NCBI RefSeq assembly: GCF_044068515.1
Contig: NZ_JBIPKI010000001.1
Location: 247,276-311,275, forward strand
Reading direction: 5' to 3'
DNA: 64,000 bases
Source of the DNA: Desulfurivibrio sp044068515
Lineage (GTDB): Bacteria; Desulfobacterota; Desulfobulbia; Desulfobulbales; Desulfurivibrionaceae
In this document: in pieces, positions 33,779-42,156 of the stretch
Layout: every line of letters begins with the position of its first letter
How positions within the stretch are numbered: position 1 is the stretch's first letter
The notes under the pieces: model-generated
What the model was told of the DNA's origin: nothing
Seen by the model: only the letters and a program-made list of their open reading frames with translations
Databases searched by the model: none
Made by a program: the position numbers and the translations under genes

Positions 33779-33920
33779 TCTGCGCGCCTCGCCCCCCTTT
33801 TCAGGCAGGTTTGCTGTTTTTTGAGGAGCATAAAAGGCACGGATCGTTTGAGTCCCGGCTTATTTTAAGTTATAGTGCCGGGCACAATCTTTCCATTCCT
33901 CAAAACCAAGACAGGTCGCC

Positions 33921-35243
33921 ATGAAAAAAAACAGGCCGATATCAGCACCTGGTCCGCATATATTCAACCTCCAATTGCTGCGGGGCCTGAGCTGGGCAGC
34001 CTTACCCCTGCTTTTCCTGGCGGGGGTTATGGTTTTATCGGCCAGCCCGCCCCCGGAAGAGCTTGCCGCCAGTGAAGTCAGCGTCCCCGCTTCTCAGCCT
34101 GCTGCGATTCCGGCCGTTGCAACCGTCGTGGAACCGCCGGAACCCGAACCGGTCCACACTTATGCCATTAAGCCCGGCGACACCCTGGGTTCTATTTTCG
34201 ATCAATTCGAGCTCAGCCACCAGACCATGTACCATATCCTGGAAGCGGACGAATCGCTGCTGGCCCTGGATACCCTGCGTCCCGGCAATCGGCTGACCTT
34301 CCGGCTCGCTGCCAATGAACCGCAACTGGAGGAAATGGAGCTTTTCATCCACGCCGGCAACAAGGTGGTTTATCGGCGCGTCGACGAGTCCTCTTTTGAA
34401 TACGAAGAGTTGATCAGCGAGGGAGATTGGGAGCAACAGATCCTGGTTGGCGAAATCAACGGCAGTTTTTATCTCTCCGGCAAAAGCGCCGGCCTGAGCG
34501 AACGGGAAATCGTTCAGGTGGCCGAGTTGTTTGCCGACCAGCTCAACTTCGCCCGCCAGATCCAGGCCGGGGATCGTTTTCAGATCATCCGTTCCCGGCA
34601 AAGCGTGGCCGGCGAGCCGACCGGCCAGAGCCGGATCGACGGGGTCCGCATTCTGCGCCGCAACCACCACCACAGTGCCTTTCTGGGCGATGACGGCAAT
34701 TACTACGATCAAAACGGCGACAGCCTGATGCGTGCCTTTATGCGCTACCCGACGTCCCAGCGCTACCGGATCAGCTCTTCTTTCAATCCCAGCCGCCGCC
34801 ATCCCATCACCGGCCGGGTTTCGCCCCACAATGGGGTTGATTTCGCCACCCCCACCGGAACGCCGGTCCTGGCCGTCGCCGACGGAGTGGTGACCCGGGT
34901 GCTGACCCATCCCTTTGCCGGCAAGTATATTGAAATTGAACACGGCGGCAAATACGTCACCCGTTATCTCCACCTGCATCGCTTCCTGGTCCGCAAAGGG
35001 GAGAGCGTGGCGCGGGGGCAGCGCATCGCCCTCTCGGGCAACACGGGCCGCTCGACCGGACCGCACCTTCACTTCGAACTGCATGTCCGGGGCCGGCCGG
35101 TCAATCCGCTGACTGCCGATATTCCCCGGGCGGCCTCGCTGCCGGAGGAGGAGCGGGAACGGTTCAATCACCGGGTGGCGGAAATGGTCGCCCTGATGGA
35201 ACAATCCGAGCGCCAGCTCGCCCGGCTTGACCTCCAGCCCTGA
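33921..35243 (+). CDS. MepM-like M23 family murein endopeptidase
   Basis: 440 residues. N-terminal membrane anchor/signal (LSWAALPLLFLAGVMVLSAS), a proline-rich linker, an OapA/LysM-like region starting at HTYAIKPGDTLGSIFDQFEL, a Csd3-like middle domain, and a C-terminal M23 domain with HNGVDFATPTGTPV (first His and Asp), RYLHLHRF and GPHLHFELHVRG. These are the zinc and catalytic residues. Role: cleavage of peptide cross-links for cell-wall growth, periplasmic. ATG 33921. Convergent with the MipA-like gene. Confidence 0.93.
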   Translation: MKKNRPISAPGPHIFNLQLLRGLSWAALPLLFLAGVMVLSASPPPEELAASEVSVPASQPAAIPAVATVVEPPEPEPVHTYAIKPGDTLGSIFDQFELSHQTMYHILEADESLLALDTLRPGNRLTFRLAANEPQLEEMELFIHAGNKVVYRRVDESSFEYEELISEGDWEQQILVGEINGSFYLSGKSAGLSEREIVQVAELFADQLNFARQIQAGDRFQIIRSRQSVAGEPTGQSRIDGVRILRRNHHHSAFLGDDGNYYDQNGDSLMRAFMRYPTSQRYRISSSFNPSRRHPITGRVSPHNGVDFATPTGTPVLAVADGVVTRVLTHPFAGKYIEIEHGGKYVTRYLHLHRFLVRKGESVARGQRIALSGNTGRSTGPHLHFELHVRGRPVNPLTADIPRAASLPEEERERFNHRVAEMVALMEQSERQLARLDLQP

Positions 35244-35414
35244 CGGCGGCAGGTCCGAATAACCCGCCGCGAGCAGAGACTGAGTGGCGCCGCCTTAATC
35301 GCCAAAAACCGGACCCTGGTTTTCCTCTTGCAAGCACCAAAGCATAAAAAAGGCCGGCCAGGCAGGAAGGGGAACTTTTTTCTTTGCCTCTCCGTGGGAG
35401 AATGGAGTTATTTT

Positions 35415-36218
35415 CTACTTAAAACTATACCCGATGCCCATGATGCCCCGCACTTGATGGGCGGAACCCTCCTGGCGGACGATCGGGCTTTGCGCCGCAT
35501 CGCCCAGCAAGCGGCTGTAGCCGATCAGGGTGGTGAGCGCTACCCGGGGCGTGATCGGATAGCGCAGCTGCCAGGCAAGGCCGAGATCTTTAATTCCCGC
35601 GTCGGCCTGAAACGGGGCGTATTTCGAGCGGAGCGCCTGGCCGGCATCTATTTGAAATCTGGTTTCCATATAGTCACGATTAGCCCAGGTAATGCTGGGA
35701 ATCAGGGTCATAGAAGCCTTCGCGCCGGGACCGGGGATGCGCCAGGCTCCTCTGAGACCGACCAGCATCCCCCCGGCTTGATGGTCCAACTGTTGCCGGA
35801 GATCGGCGCTCAATACCCAGGGAGCAAGGGAGTAGCTGCCGGTCAGAACAAGTTCCGCCGCTCCCCGGATATCGCCCAGACCGGATAAAGCCGGATTATC
35901 GCTTTCTTTTCGGCCAAAACGGTAAGTCACCGCGCCACTGGCATCCCAGTTGCTTTGGGTTGGAGCCCAGCGCCAGCCAATCCCGCGATGAGTCTGGATA
36001 AAGAAATGGCGCCCGTAGGTCAGATCAATGAGGGGAAGCATGCGCACCCGGTATTGATCAGAGCCCTCATAATCCGGGGCTATTATCACCACCCCGCCGC
36101 CGGTGAAGCGCCACCGGGGCGCTTCCCGGGCCTCTTCCATTGTTGCGGCCGAGGCTTGCGAGGCCATTAAAATTAAGCCCAACGTGCAAAAGCATGCGGA
36201 CTGCATAAATCGTTTCAT
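35415..36218 (-). CDS. MipA/OmpV family outer-membrane protein
   Basis: 267 residues with a signal peptide (MKRFMQSACFCTLGLILMAS, cleavage near SQASA). Beta-barrel pattern with family signatures: RFTGGGVVIIAPDYEGSDQY, RVRMLPLIDLTYG, FFIQTHRGIGW, and the C-terminal VALTTLIGYSRLLGDAAQSP plus IMGIGYSFK. MipA has been described as a scaffold for murein hydrolases; here it lies next to an M23 endopeptidase (convergent), which is suggestive only. Confidence 0.9.
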   Translation of the reverse strand: MKRFMQSACFCTLGLILMASQASAATMEEAREAPRWRFTGGGVVIIAPDYEGSDQYRVRMLPLIDLTYGRHFFIQTHRGIGWRWAPTQSNWDASGAVTYRFGRKESDNPALSGLGDIRGAAELVLTGSYSLAPWVLSADLRQQLDHQAGGMLVGLRGAWRIPGPGAKASMTLIPSITWANRDYMETRFQIDAGQALRSKYAPFQADAGIKDLGLAWQLRYPITPRVALTTLIGYSRLLGDAAQSPIVRQEGSAHQVRGIMGIGYSFK

Positions 36219-36427
36219 CTATTCTTCCTTTCAGCCAGGGTTAGCAGTTGCCCCATCAAGGTTTACCGGGACTCCATTGGAAGACCTCCTGGAAGCGCCT
36301 TACATAGAAAAGTCGCTCTGCCTCGATCAGGATCAGCCGGAGTCTCTTTTTTCCCGAGGGCAACATCAACGAAGATCGGTTCATAATATTGGTCCTGCAC
36401 CGCGCCGTCCCCTCACGTCCTGAATGA

Positions 36428-36898
36428 TCAAAGTTTGCCCTTCGGAGAGTCTTCTGCCCGGGCAAACTCCCGCCTGATCTCTTCCACTCTGCGGCGGTTC
36501 TTGCCCAGATCCCAATATCCGAGGCGGGAAGCGGAGCGCACATGGATCAATCGTCGCTCTTCGTCCAGCAGGAACTCTCCGTCATCGACGAAAAGGGCAG
36601 TTCGAAGTTCCACGCGCAGGTAACCCGGTTTTTCTTCCTTGATGGTCGCGTCGTTTCGGCGCTCCAGGATCTGTTGCAGGCGGGCAAAGGCCCGCTCCGG
36701 TCTGTCGTCCCGAAAAACCAGCGGGTCAATCCTTTGTCCGGCATCCGACGCCTGGCTCGACACGCAATTGGGGGAAGGTGGACATGGTCGGAGTTGGTCG
36801 TTCTGGACCCCCAGTTTGTCCGGCGGGGTTCCGCCACAGGCGACCAGGATGGTTGAGAGCAAGCTCAGCAAAGTGATTTTGGGCAGCGGTGGTCGCAT
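36428..36898 (-). CDS. DUF1499 lipoprotein
   Basis: 156 residues from ATG 36898. Lipoprotein signal LLSLLSTILVACGG. DUF1499 landmarks CPPSPNCVSSQAS, ERAFARLQQILERR, YLRVELRTALFVDDGEFLLD and IHVRSASRLGYWDLGKNRRR. DUF1499 proteins have no settled function. The frame is open to 36976, but the extra residues precede the signal peptide and are unlikely. Confidence 0.85.
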   Translation of the reverse strand: MRPPLPKITLLSLLSTILVACGGTPPDKLGVQNDQLRPCPPSPNCVSSQASDAGQRIDPLVFRDDRPERAFARLQQILERRNDATIKEEKPGYLRVELRTALFVDDGEFLLDEERRLIHVRSASRLGYWDLGKNRRRVEEIRREFARAEDSPKGKL

Positions 36899-37196
36899 CG
36901 GCGGCCCGGCCTCAGCGCCGTTTCTGCGGGATACGCGGCAGGGCGGTTGGCGGCGGAGCTCCGGTGCCGGGGGCAATGAATTTTTCGGCCGGCAGCTCGG
37001 GCCCGACCTGGAGCCGCACCTTGATCGTTGTCAGGACAGAACGGCGTAGGCGTGGCATGACATCCTCCCGCTGGGGCTTGCTTATTAAGCCAATCAGGGC
37101 CGCTACTTCACGTTGGAGCTTGCCGGCCGGATTGTCAATCTGAAAAACCTGATCTGGAACTAACTGAATAAGGGCTGATTTTTCCTCGCTCTGGTG

Positions 37197-37202
37197 TATG
37201 AT
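37197..37202 (+). promoter_or_regulatory. -10 element of the CysRS-like gene
   Basis: TATGAT is one base from consensus, with only a weak -35 (CTGATT at 37175-37180). The predicted start falls near 37209, immediately before a long hairpin, so the RNA would begin with that structure. Confidence 0.5.
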
Positions 37203-37210
37203 CTATTAGC

Positions 37211-37279
37211 ACGGTAGTCCTCTTTTGGGTTGGAATTTACGTGCGCCAACGCAATTCCAACCCACGGGGGGACTGCCGT
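37211..37279 (+). other. long leader hairpin upstream of the CysRS-like gene
   Basis: ACGGTAGTCC (37211-37220) pairs with GGACTGCCGT (37270-37279), and TGGGTTGGAATT (37226-37237) pairs perfectly with AATTCCAACCCA (37253-37264). As RNA, the 5x5 segment between them gives C-G and three U-G pairs and one mismatch, so the stem is about 27 bp with a 15-nt loop at 37238-37252. It starts at the presumed 5' end of the transcript, 70 nt before the start codon. No T-run follows. Not a riboswitch or T-box that I recognise. Confidence 0.75.
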
Positions 37280-37348
37280 TCGCCTAATAAAACGACAAGG
37301 ATTTCGCGTTATCCGATTATGCCGGCCCACCCAAAGACCACGGAAACC

Positions 37349-38698
37349 ATGAAAACCCTGCATCTGCGCAATACCATGAGCCGGCGGCTCGAGCGGTTCA
37401 GGCCGCGCGCCAAAGGAGAGGTCAAGATCTTCACCTGCGGCCCCTCGATTTACGACCGGCCGCACATCGGCAACTATCGGACCTATATCTACGAGGATAT
37501 CCTCGAGCGCTATCTGCAGTATCTTGGTTATCGGACCAAGCGGGTCATCAACTTTACCGATGTGGAGGATAAATCCATCGCCCGGATTCAGAAGTTGGGC
37601 AAGAACCTGGCCGAAGTGACCGAACCCAATGCCGCCATCTTTCGCCAAGAAGCGGCAAAGCTCAACATCAGGCTGCCGGCATGCATCCCCCGTTCCTCCA
37701 CCTGCATTGAACCGGCGGTAGAACTGATCAAGGTGCTGCTCAAAAAAGGATACGCCTACCGGCATGGCCGGGATATCTTTTATGACCCGCTCAAATTCAA
37801 AGGATTCGGCAAACTCTACCGGCTCGATATGAGCCGGTGGCCCGCCCGCAAACGCCGTTTTGCCAAGGATACCTATCCGGGCCGGCGCTGGAACCTGGGC
37901 GACTTCATCCTCTGGCATGGCTGCCGGCCCGAATGGGGCGGCGGGGTCTGCTGGGAGACGGAACTGGGTAAGGGCCGGCCGGCCTGGAACGTCCAGGATC
38001 CGGCCGTAATTGCCGCCCACCTGGGCTACCAGGTGGACATCAGCTGTGGCGGCATCGACAACATCTACCGGCACCATGACTACAATATCGCGGTGATCGA
38101 GGGGGTGTCCGGCCAAGAGTTCGCCCGCTACTGGCTGCACGGCCAACATGTGTTGCTCGATGGCCGGAAAATGTCCAAAAGCAAAGGCAACATCCTCTAT
38201 CCCGACGATCTCACCGCCAAAGGGTTGAGCTACAACCATATCCGGTTTCACCTCCTGCGCACCCATTATCGCCGGAAGATCAACCTCACCGACCGGAAAC
38301 TGAGCGCGAGCCGGGAATTGCTGGACGCCATCCAGATTATGGCGCGCGGGATTATCGAACCCCGGCTGGTTCTGCAAAACGATACCGCCCATTGTGCCGG
38401 GCTCATTGCCGTCTTGGGTCGCGATTTTGAACTGGCTATGAACAACGACCTTGACACCAACCGGGCCGTTAAGGGTCTTGGGGACAACCTCGCCAAACTG
38501 GCGGCCTTTGAGGAACGGCAGGGCCTCAAGGGGGAGCAGGCCGCCGTAGCGGCAGAGGTACTGGCGGGAATCGATTCGGTGCTGCAAGTGCTTAATTTAT
38601 GGGAGGAGCCGGGTGACAAGCGGCTGCCCGTAATAATATCGGAGAACCGCCCGGACCAAATCCCGATCAGAATGGATCGCACGGTGTTCCAGGCTTAA
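37349..38698 (+). CDS. divergent cysteinyl-tRNA-synthetase-like protein
   Basis: 449 residues from ATG 37349. Class I synthetase fold with FTCGPSIYDRPHIGN (HIGH-type), a CysRS-like VINFTDVEDKSI, and KMSKSKGN (KMSKS). C-terminal part resembles a short DALR anticodon domain. Compared with E. coli CysRS, zinc ligand Cys28 is kept (FTCGP) but Cys209 in WHIEC becomes Asp (AWNVQD), Glu238 in HHENE becomes Asn (HHDYN), and DIHGGG reads DISCGG. The substrate-sensing zinc site is therefore altered, so the enzyme may be a paralogue with another substrate or role. The N-terminus MKTLHLRNTMSRRLERF matches CysRS; ATG 37319 adds ten residues. A long leader hairpin lies upstream. Confidence 0.82.
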   Translation: MKTLHLRNTMSRRLERFRPRAKGEVKIFTCGPSIYDRPHIGNYRTYIYEDILERYLQYLGYRTKRVINFTDVEDKSIARIQKLGKNLAEVTEPNAAIFRQEAAKLNIRLPACIPRSSTCIEPAVELIKVLLKKGYAYRHGRDIFYDPLKFKGFGKLYRLDMSRWPARKRRFAKDTYPGRRWNLGDFILWHGCRPEWGGGVCWETELGKGRPAWNVQDPAVIAAHLGYQVDISCGGIDNIYRHHDYNIAVIEGVSGQEFARYWLHGQHVLLDGRKMSKSKGNILYPDDLTAKGLSYNHIRFHLLRTHYRRKINLTDRKLSASRELLDAIQIMARGIIEPRLVLQNDTAHCAGLIAVLGRDFELAMNNDLDTNRAVKGLGDNLAKLAAFEERQGLKGEQAAVAAEVLAGIDSVLQVLNLWEEPGDKRLPVIISENRPDQIPIRMDRTVFQA

Positions 38699-38712
38699 AT
38701 GCCGGCCGGGAA

Positions 38713-40137
38713 TCAGGACAGGCAATCCTCGACATGACTGCCGCAGAGCAGCAGCTCGGTGTCCGAGACCTTGCCCTGGTCGGTTTGCTTGCTTAATCCT
38801 CGGAGGGCGGCTTGAATTCCCTCCTCGATCACCGGATGATAAAACGGCAAGCGCAGCAGCTCGTTAATCGTGGCCTTTTGCTGGATCGCCAAGGCCAGCA
38901 GATGGCCGACATGCTCGGCGGCCGGAATCGCCATCTCCGCTCCCAGCACCAGGCCGTCACTCCGGCGGGCATAGATGCGGACGAGGCCCTGGTTGCTGTT
39001 GCTCATCCGGGCTCTGGATTGGCTGGAGAAATCGTGGTTGCCGATCACGCAGTCAGCAAGATTGCTGATCTCTTCGTAGCGCTGGCCGACGGTGACGATA
39101 TCGGGTTCGCCAAAGGTAATGGCCAGCGGCGTGCGCCGCCGGAAGCGCGCCACCTGATCTCGGGCGGCATTGAAGCCGGCGATCCGGCCCTCATCGATGG
39201 CTTCGTGGAGCAGAGGCCGGTCGCCGTTGGCATCCCCGGCGATGAAAACCGGCAGATCCCCCAGCTGCATGGTTGCCGGGTCATGGGGCAGCCGGCCACC
39301 GGCATCGCTTTGCAGGCCCAGGTTTTCCAGGCCCAGATCTTCCAGGTTGGGCCGCCGGCCCATGGTGGCCAGCACCTTGGCCACCCGGACTTTTTCTGCG
39401 CCGGAGATGACGGTCAGGCCTTCAGCTGTTGCCTCGACTTCTGCCGTCATCCCGATATGAATCTCCATCTCCTCCCGCAGGATCTCCACCATGCCGGCGG
39501 CGACCTCGGGATCGGAGAGGCCGCCGACCGTTGCGCCCTGTTCAACCCCGGTAACCTTGACTCCCAAACGGGCCAGGGCCTGGGCCATTTCCAGGCCGGC
39601 CGGCCCCAGACCGATGACCGCCATGGTGTCCGGCAGATCGGTGAGTTCGAAAATCTCCTCGGTGGTAATGACCCGGTTTCCCAGTCGGTACCAGGCTGAA
39701 GGTACGATGGAGCGGGAGCCGGTGGCGATTACGGTTTTGGCGGTCTGGTAAATGCGGCCGGCAACCTCGATGGTGCCGGGATCAATGAACCGGGCCGGGC
39801 CGGTGATCAACTTGTCGCCGAGTTTCGCGGTGGAGTTGATCATCCCGCTGGTGAAACCATCCCGCAAGCGGCGGACATGGGCTAAGATCCTGGGACGGTC
39901 GATGGTCAGGCTCTCGGTGCCCTGCACCCCCAGGTATTTGAGAAAATGGCGGCCATGACAGGCCCTGGCCGCCTCGATCAGCGCTTTGGTGGGCATGCAG
40001 GCCACCCGGGCGCAACTGGTGCCGTAGGGGCCTTGGTTGACCAGGATAAAGTTGTCGGTTTTTTTCCGGACTTCACTCATTGCCGAAAGCCCGGCGCTTC
40101 CCGCTCCGATTATGACGACATCCACCTGTCTGGCCAT
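38713..40137 (-). CDS. pyridine nucleotide-disulfide oxidoreductase (lipoamide dehydrogenase-like)
   Basis: 474 residues. FAD site VVIIGAGSAGLSA; redox disulfide CARVACMPTK; NAD(P) site AVIGLGPAGLEMAQALARLG; second FAD motif LPVFIAGDANGDRPLLHEA; dimer-domain HPVIEEGIQAAL supplying the catalytic His-Glu-type pair (HPxxEE rather than HPTxSE). Closest to lipoamide dehydrogenase or mercuric reductase-type proteins, but no lipoyl or mercury genes are near. C-terminal Cys at CGSHVEDCLS. Convergent with the CysRS-like gene (14 nt apart). Confidence 0.88.
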   Translation of the reverse strand: MARQVDVVIIGAGSAGLSAMSEVRKKTDNFILVNQGPYGTSCARVACMPTKALIEAARACHGRHFLKYLGVQGTESLTIDRPRILAHVRRLRDGFTSGMINSTAKLGDKLITGPARFIDPGTIEVAGRIYQTAKTVIATGSRSIVPSAWYRLGNRVITTEEIFELTDLPDTMAVIGLGPAGLEMAQALARLGVKVTGVEQGATVGGLSDPEVAAGMVEILREEMEIHIGMTAEVEATAEGLTVISGAEKVRVAKVLATMGRRPNLEDLGLENLGLQSDAGGRLPHDPATMQLGDLPVFIAGDANGDRPLLHEAIDEGRIAGFNAARDQVARFRRRTPLAITFGEPDIVTVGQRYEEISNLADCVIGNHDFSSQSRARMSNSNQGLVRIYARRSDGLVLGAEMAIPAAEHVGHLLALAIQQKATINELLRLPFYHPVIEEGIQAALRGLSKQTDQGKVSDTELLLCGSHVEDCLS

Positions 40138-40501
40138 ATCCCCGCCCCCGATTATTATTTTTTAAACATGGTCCCAGAAAAGTACCCCGGATCTGCCAAG
40201 ATTTCTGATTGTCCAATCTGATTCTCCAATTTTTTTGTAAGTTCTGCAAGACCTCCTCAAGCAACGGGCGCCGGTTAGCCGTTTTGCAAAATGTTTTTTC
40301 CTGGTAGATATGGTTGCTGGCCGACCCCATTTTCGGCCACTATGCCAAAACGAAGCCCGTGGAAGTCTTCCGCCCGGATTACCGGGCTGGAGATCGGGCA
40401 ATGGAAAGGAGAACCTGATTAATGAAACCGGCAGAGGACCAAGGCGATGACCGGGGCACAGGGCGCTATCGGCGAACTGCGGGGAGGTTCAACCCGCTCC
40501 C
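40138..40501. other. intergenic region between divergent oxidoreductase and MFS gene
   Basis: 364 nt. No gene, tRNA or convincing promoter seen. Open frames there are shadows. Confidence 0.5.
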
Positions 40502-41671
40502 ATGATGCCCTACCGCCTGCTGTTGCCCCTGCTTTTTTCGGTTTTTATCGCCCTGTTGGGGATCGGCATTATCGTGCCGGTGATGCCGGTCTTTGCCACC
40601 AGTCTCGGGGCCAGCGGTTTGGCCCTGGGGTTTATTATCGCCTCTTTCTCCATCACCCGCGGGGTCTGCATGCCGGTGGTGGGCTCGCTTTCCGATCGCT
40701 GGGGCCGCAAGGGTTTTCTCCTGGGCGGTCTTTTCGTTTTCGGGGTGGTCGGGGTGCTGATTCCTGCGGCCACCTCGGTGGAAAACCTGGTCCTGATCCG
40801 GGCTCTGCATGGAGTGGGTTCGGCGATGATTGTCCCGGTGGCCATGGCCTATGTCAGCGATCTGGCTCCGATCGGCGAGGAAGGGCGCTACATGGGCCTG
40901 CTCAACACCGCCATCTTTGCCGGCATCGGCAGCGGCCCCTTACTGGGCGGGATTTTCACTGATCTTTGGGGAATGGCGGCGGCTTTTTATGCCATGGCCA
41001 CCTTGAGCTTTCTCGCCCTGGGCCTGGTCCTGCTCCAGATGCCGGCCATGCCGGTCGCCACCGCCCGGGCCGGCAACGGCGACGGCCTGTTCGCCGCCAT
41101 GGCCAAAATGCTGGCCAGTCGCCGCACTTCCGGCCTGTTGCTGGCCCGCCTGGCAACCATGATTATCATGGTGCCGACCATGGCCTTTCTGCCCCTCCTG
41201 ATGACCCAGGCCTTCCAGGCCAGCGGGTTCCAGATCGGGGTGGTGATCGCCGTCCGCACTCTGATCAACGCGGTCCTGCAAGGCCCCTGCGGCCGGCTGG
41301 CCGATCGCCGCGACAAGCTCCAGTTGCTGCGGGTCGGCTGCCTGACCATCAGCGTCATCATGTGCCTGATTCCCCTGGCCGGTAATTTCTGGAGTTTGCT
41401 CTTGCTCTTCGTGATTATGGGGCTTGGCGAAGCTCTGATCTGGCCGACTTTAGGAGCGCTGGCCACCGAGGAAGGGCGCAAGTACGGGCAGGGCACCATG
41501 ATGGGGGTTTACAACCTGGCCATGAGCGGAGGGGTGCTGACCGGGGCCATGGCGGCGGGAATCGCCACCGACTGGATCGGCCTCAAGTGGTCATTCCCGC
41601 TGATCGGCCTCACCGTGCTGGTTCTGACCATGGTCGCCATCGCCGCCTTGAAAAATCCGCCCCAGTCTTGA
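40502..41671 (+). CDS. MFS transporter, drug:H+ antiporter-like
   Basis: 389 residues, 12 predicted membrane helices. Motif A GSLSDRWGRKGFLLGG after TM2, and the TM5 motif GIGSGPLLGGIFTDLWG typical of antiporters (DHA1/TetA-like). Begins MMPYRLLLPLLFSVFIALLG. No regulator or partner adjacent, so the substrate is unknown. Convergent with the JAMM peptidase gene, with a hairpin between. Confidence 0.88.
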   Translation: MMPYRLLLPLLFSVFIALLGIGIIVPVMPVFATSLGASGLALGFIIASFSITRGVCMPVVGSLSDRWGRKGFLLGGLFVFGVVGVLIPAATSVENLVLIRALHGVGSAMIVPVAMAYVSDLAPIGEEGRYMGLLNTAIFAGIGSGPLLGGIFTDLWGMAAAFYAMATLSFLALGLVLLQMPAMPVATARAGNGDGLFAAMAKMLASRRTSGLLLARLATMIIMVPTMAFLPLLMTQAFQASGFQIGVVIAVRTLINAVLQGPCGRLADRRDKLQLLRVGCLTISVIMCLIPLAGNFWSLLLLFVIMGLGEALIWPTLGALATEEGRKYGQGTMMGVYNLAMSGGVLTGAMAAGIATDWIGLKWSFPLIGLTVLVLTMVAIAALKNPPQS

Positions 41672-41696
41672 GTCTGTCAGGCTGCTAAAGACAGAC
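41672..41696. terminator. hairpin between convergent MFS and JAMM genes
   Basis: GTCTGTC and GACAGAC form a 7-bp stem with an 11-nt loop immediately after the MFS stop and just before the JAMM stop. No T-run. Candidate bidirectional transcript-end structure. Confidence 0.4.
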
Positions 41697-41702
41697 AGCA
41701 CC

Positions 41703-42113
41703 CTAGCGGGCGCCGGCCACTACCTTAAGGGGAACTTCGGTTTCCGTGCCCTGCCTGATCCGGAAGGCCCGGACCGGAACCACCCCCGCCATCAGGCTGA
41801 CGATGACATAGATGACCTTGGGGTCATGGGCCAGGCGCAAATCCTCTATCGAAGGCCGGGCGGGAGTTTCGGGATGGGAATGGTAAACCGCCGCCAACTG
41901 TAACCCCTCTGCCCTGATCTGGCGGATCACGGCAAACTGCTCCGCCGGGTCCATGGCGTAGTGATCGGGGGCGGCGTCGATGTTGGTCAATTCGAAATGA
42001 CGGCACACCACCCCGTCTTTGGCGGCCAGGTAGCCGCAGGCCTCGTTGGGCTCCTCGCGCCGGCCGTGGGCCAGCAGGGCGGCTATGATTTTTTCTTCAA
42101 TCGCTAAAACCAT
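41703..42113 (-). CDS. JAMM/MPN (M67) metallopeptidase
   Basis: 136 residues from ATG 42113 (nine more from ATG 42140). All JAMM residues are present: the upstream Glu in EACGYLA, then HSHPETPARPSIED giving HxHx7SxxD. This is the zinc isopeptidase fold of prokaryotic Rad25/Mec+-like proteases that trim ubiquitin-like sulfur carriers (ThiS/MoaD/CysO). No such carrier is next to it; the neighbour 43 nt upstream on the same strand is a YcaO-TPR protein. Start 42113 is chosen because GGAAAGGA lies at usable spacing and family members begin at MxxAIEEKII. Firm family, open substrate. Confidence 0.9.
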   Translation of the reverse strand: MVLAIEEKIIAALLAHGRREEPNEACGYLAAKDGVVCRHFELTNIDAAPDHYAMDPAEQFAVIRQIRAEGLQLAAVYHSHPETPARPSIEDLRLAHDPKVIYVIVSLMAGVVPVRAFRIRQGTETEVPLKVVAGAR

Positions 42114-42156
42114 GGCGAATATCCTTTCCGCGATGGACATTTCCTCGCATTAACGT

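Noticed and set aside
40447..40962. Plus-strand frame overlapping the MFS start
   Set aside because: Shadow frame; the MFS helices and motif A are in the 40502 frame.
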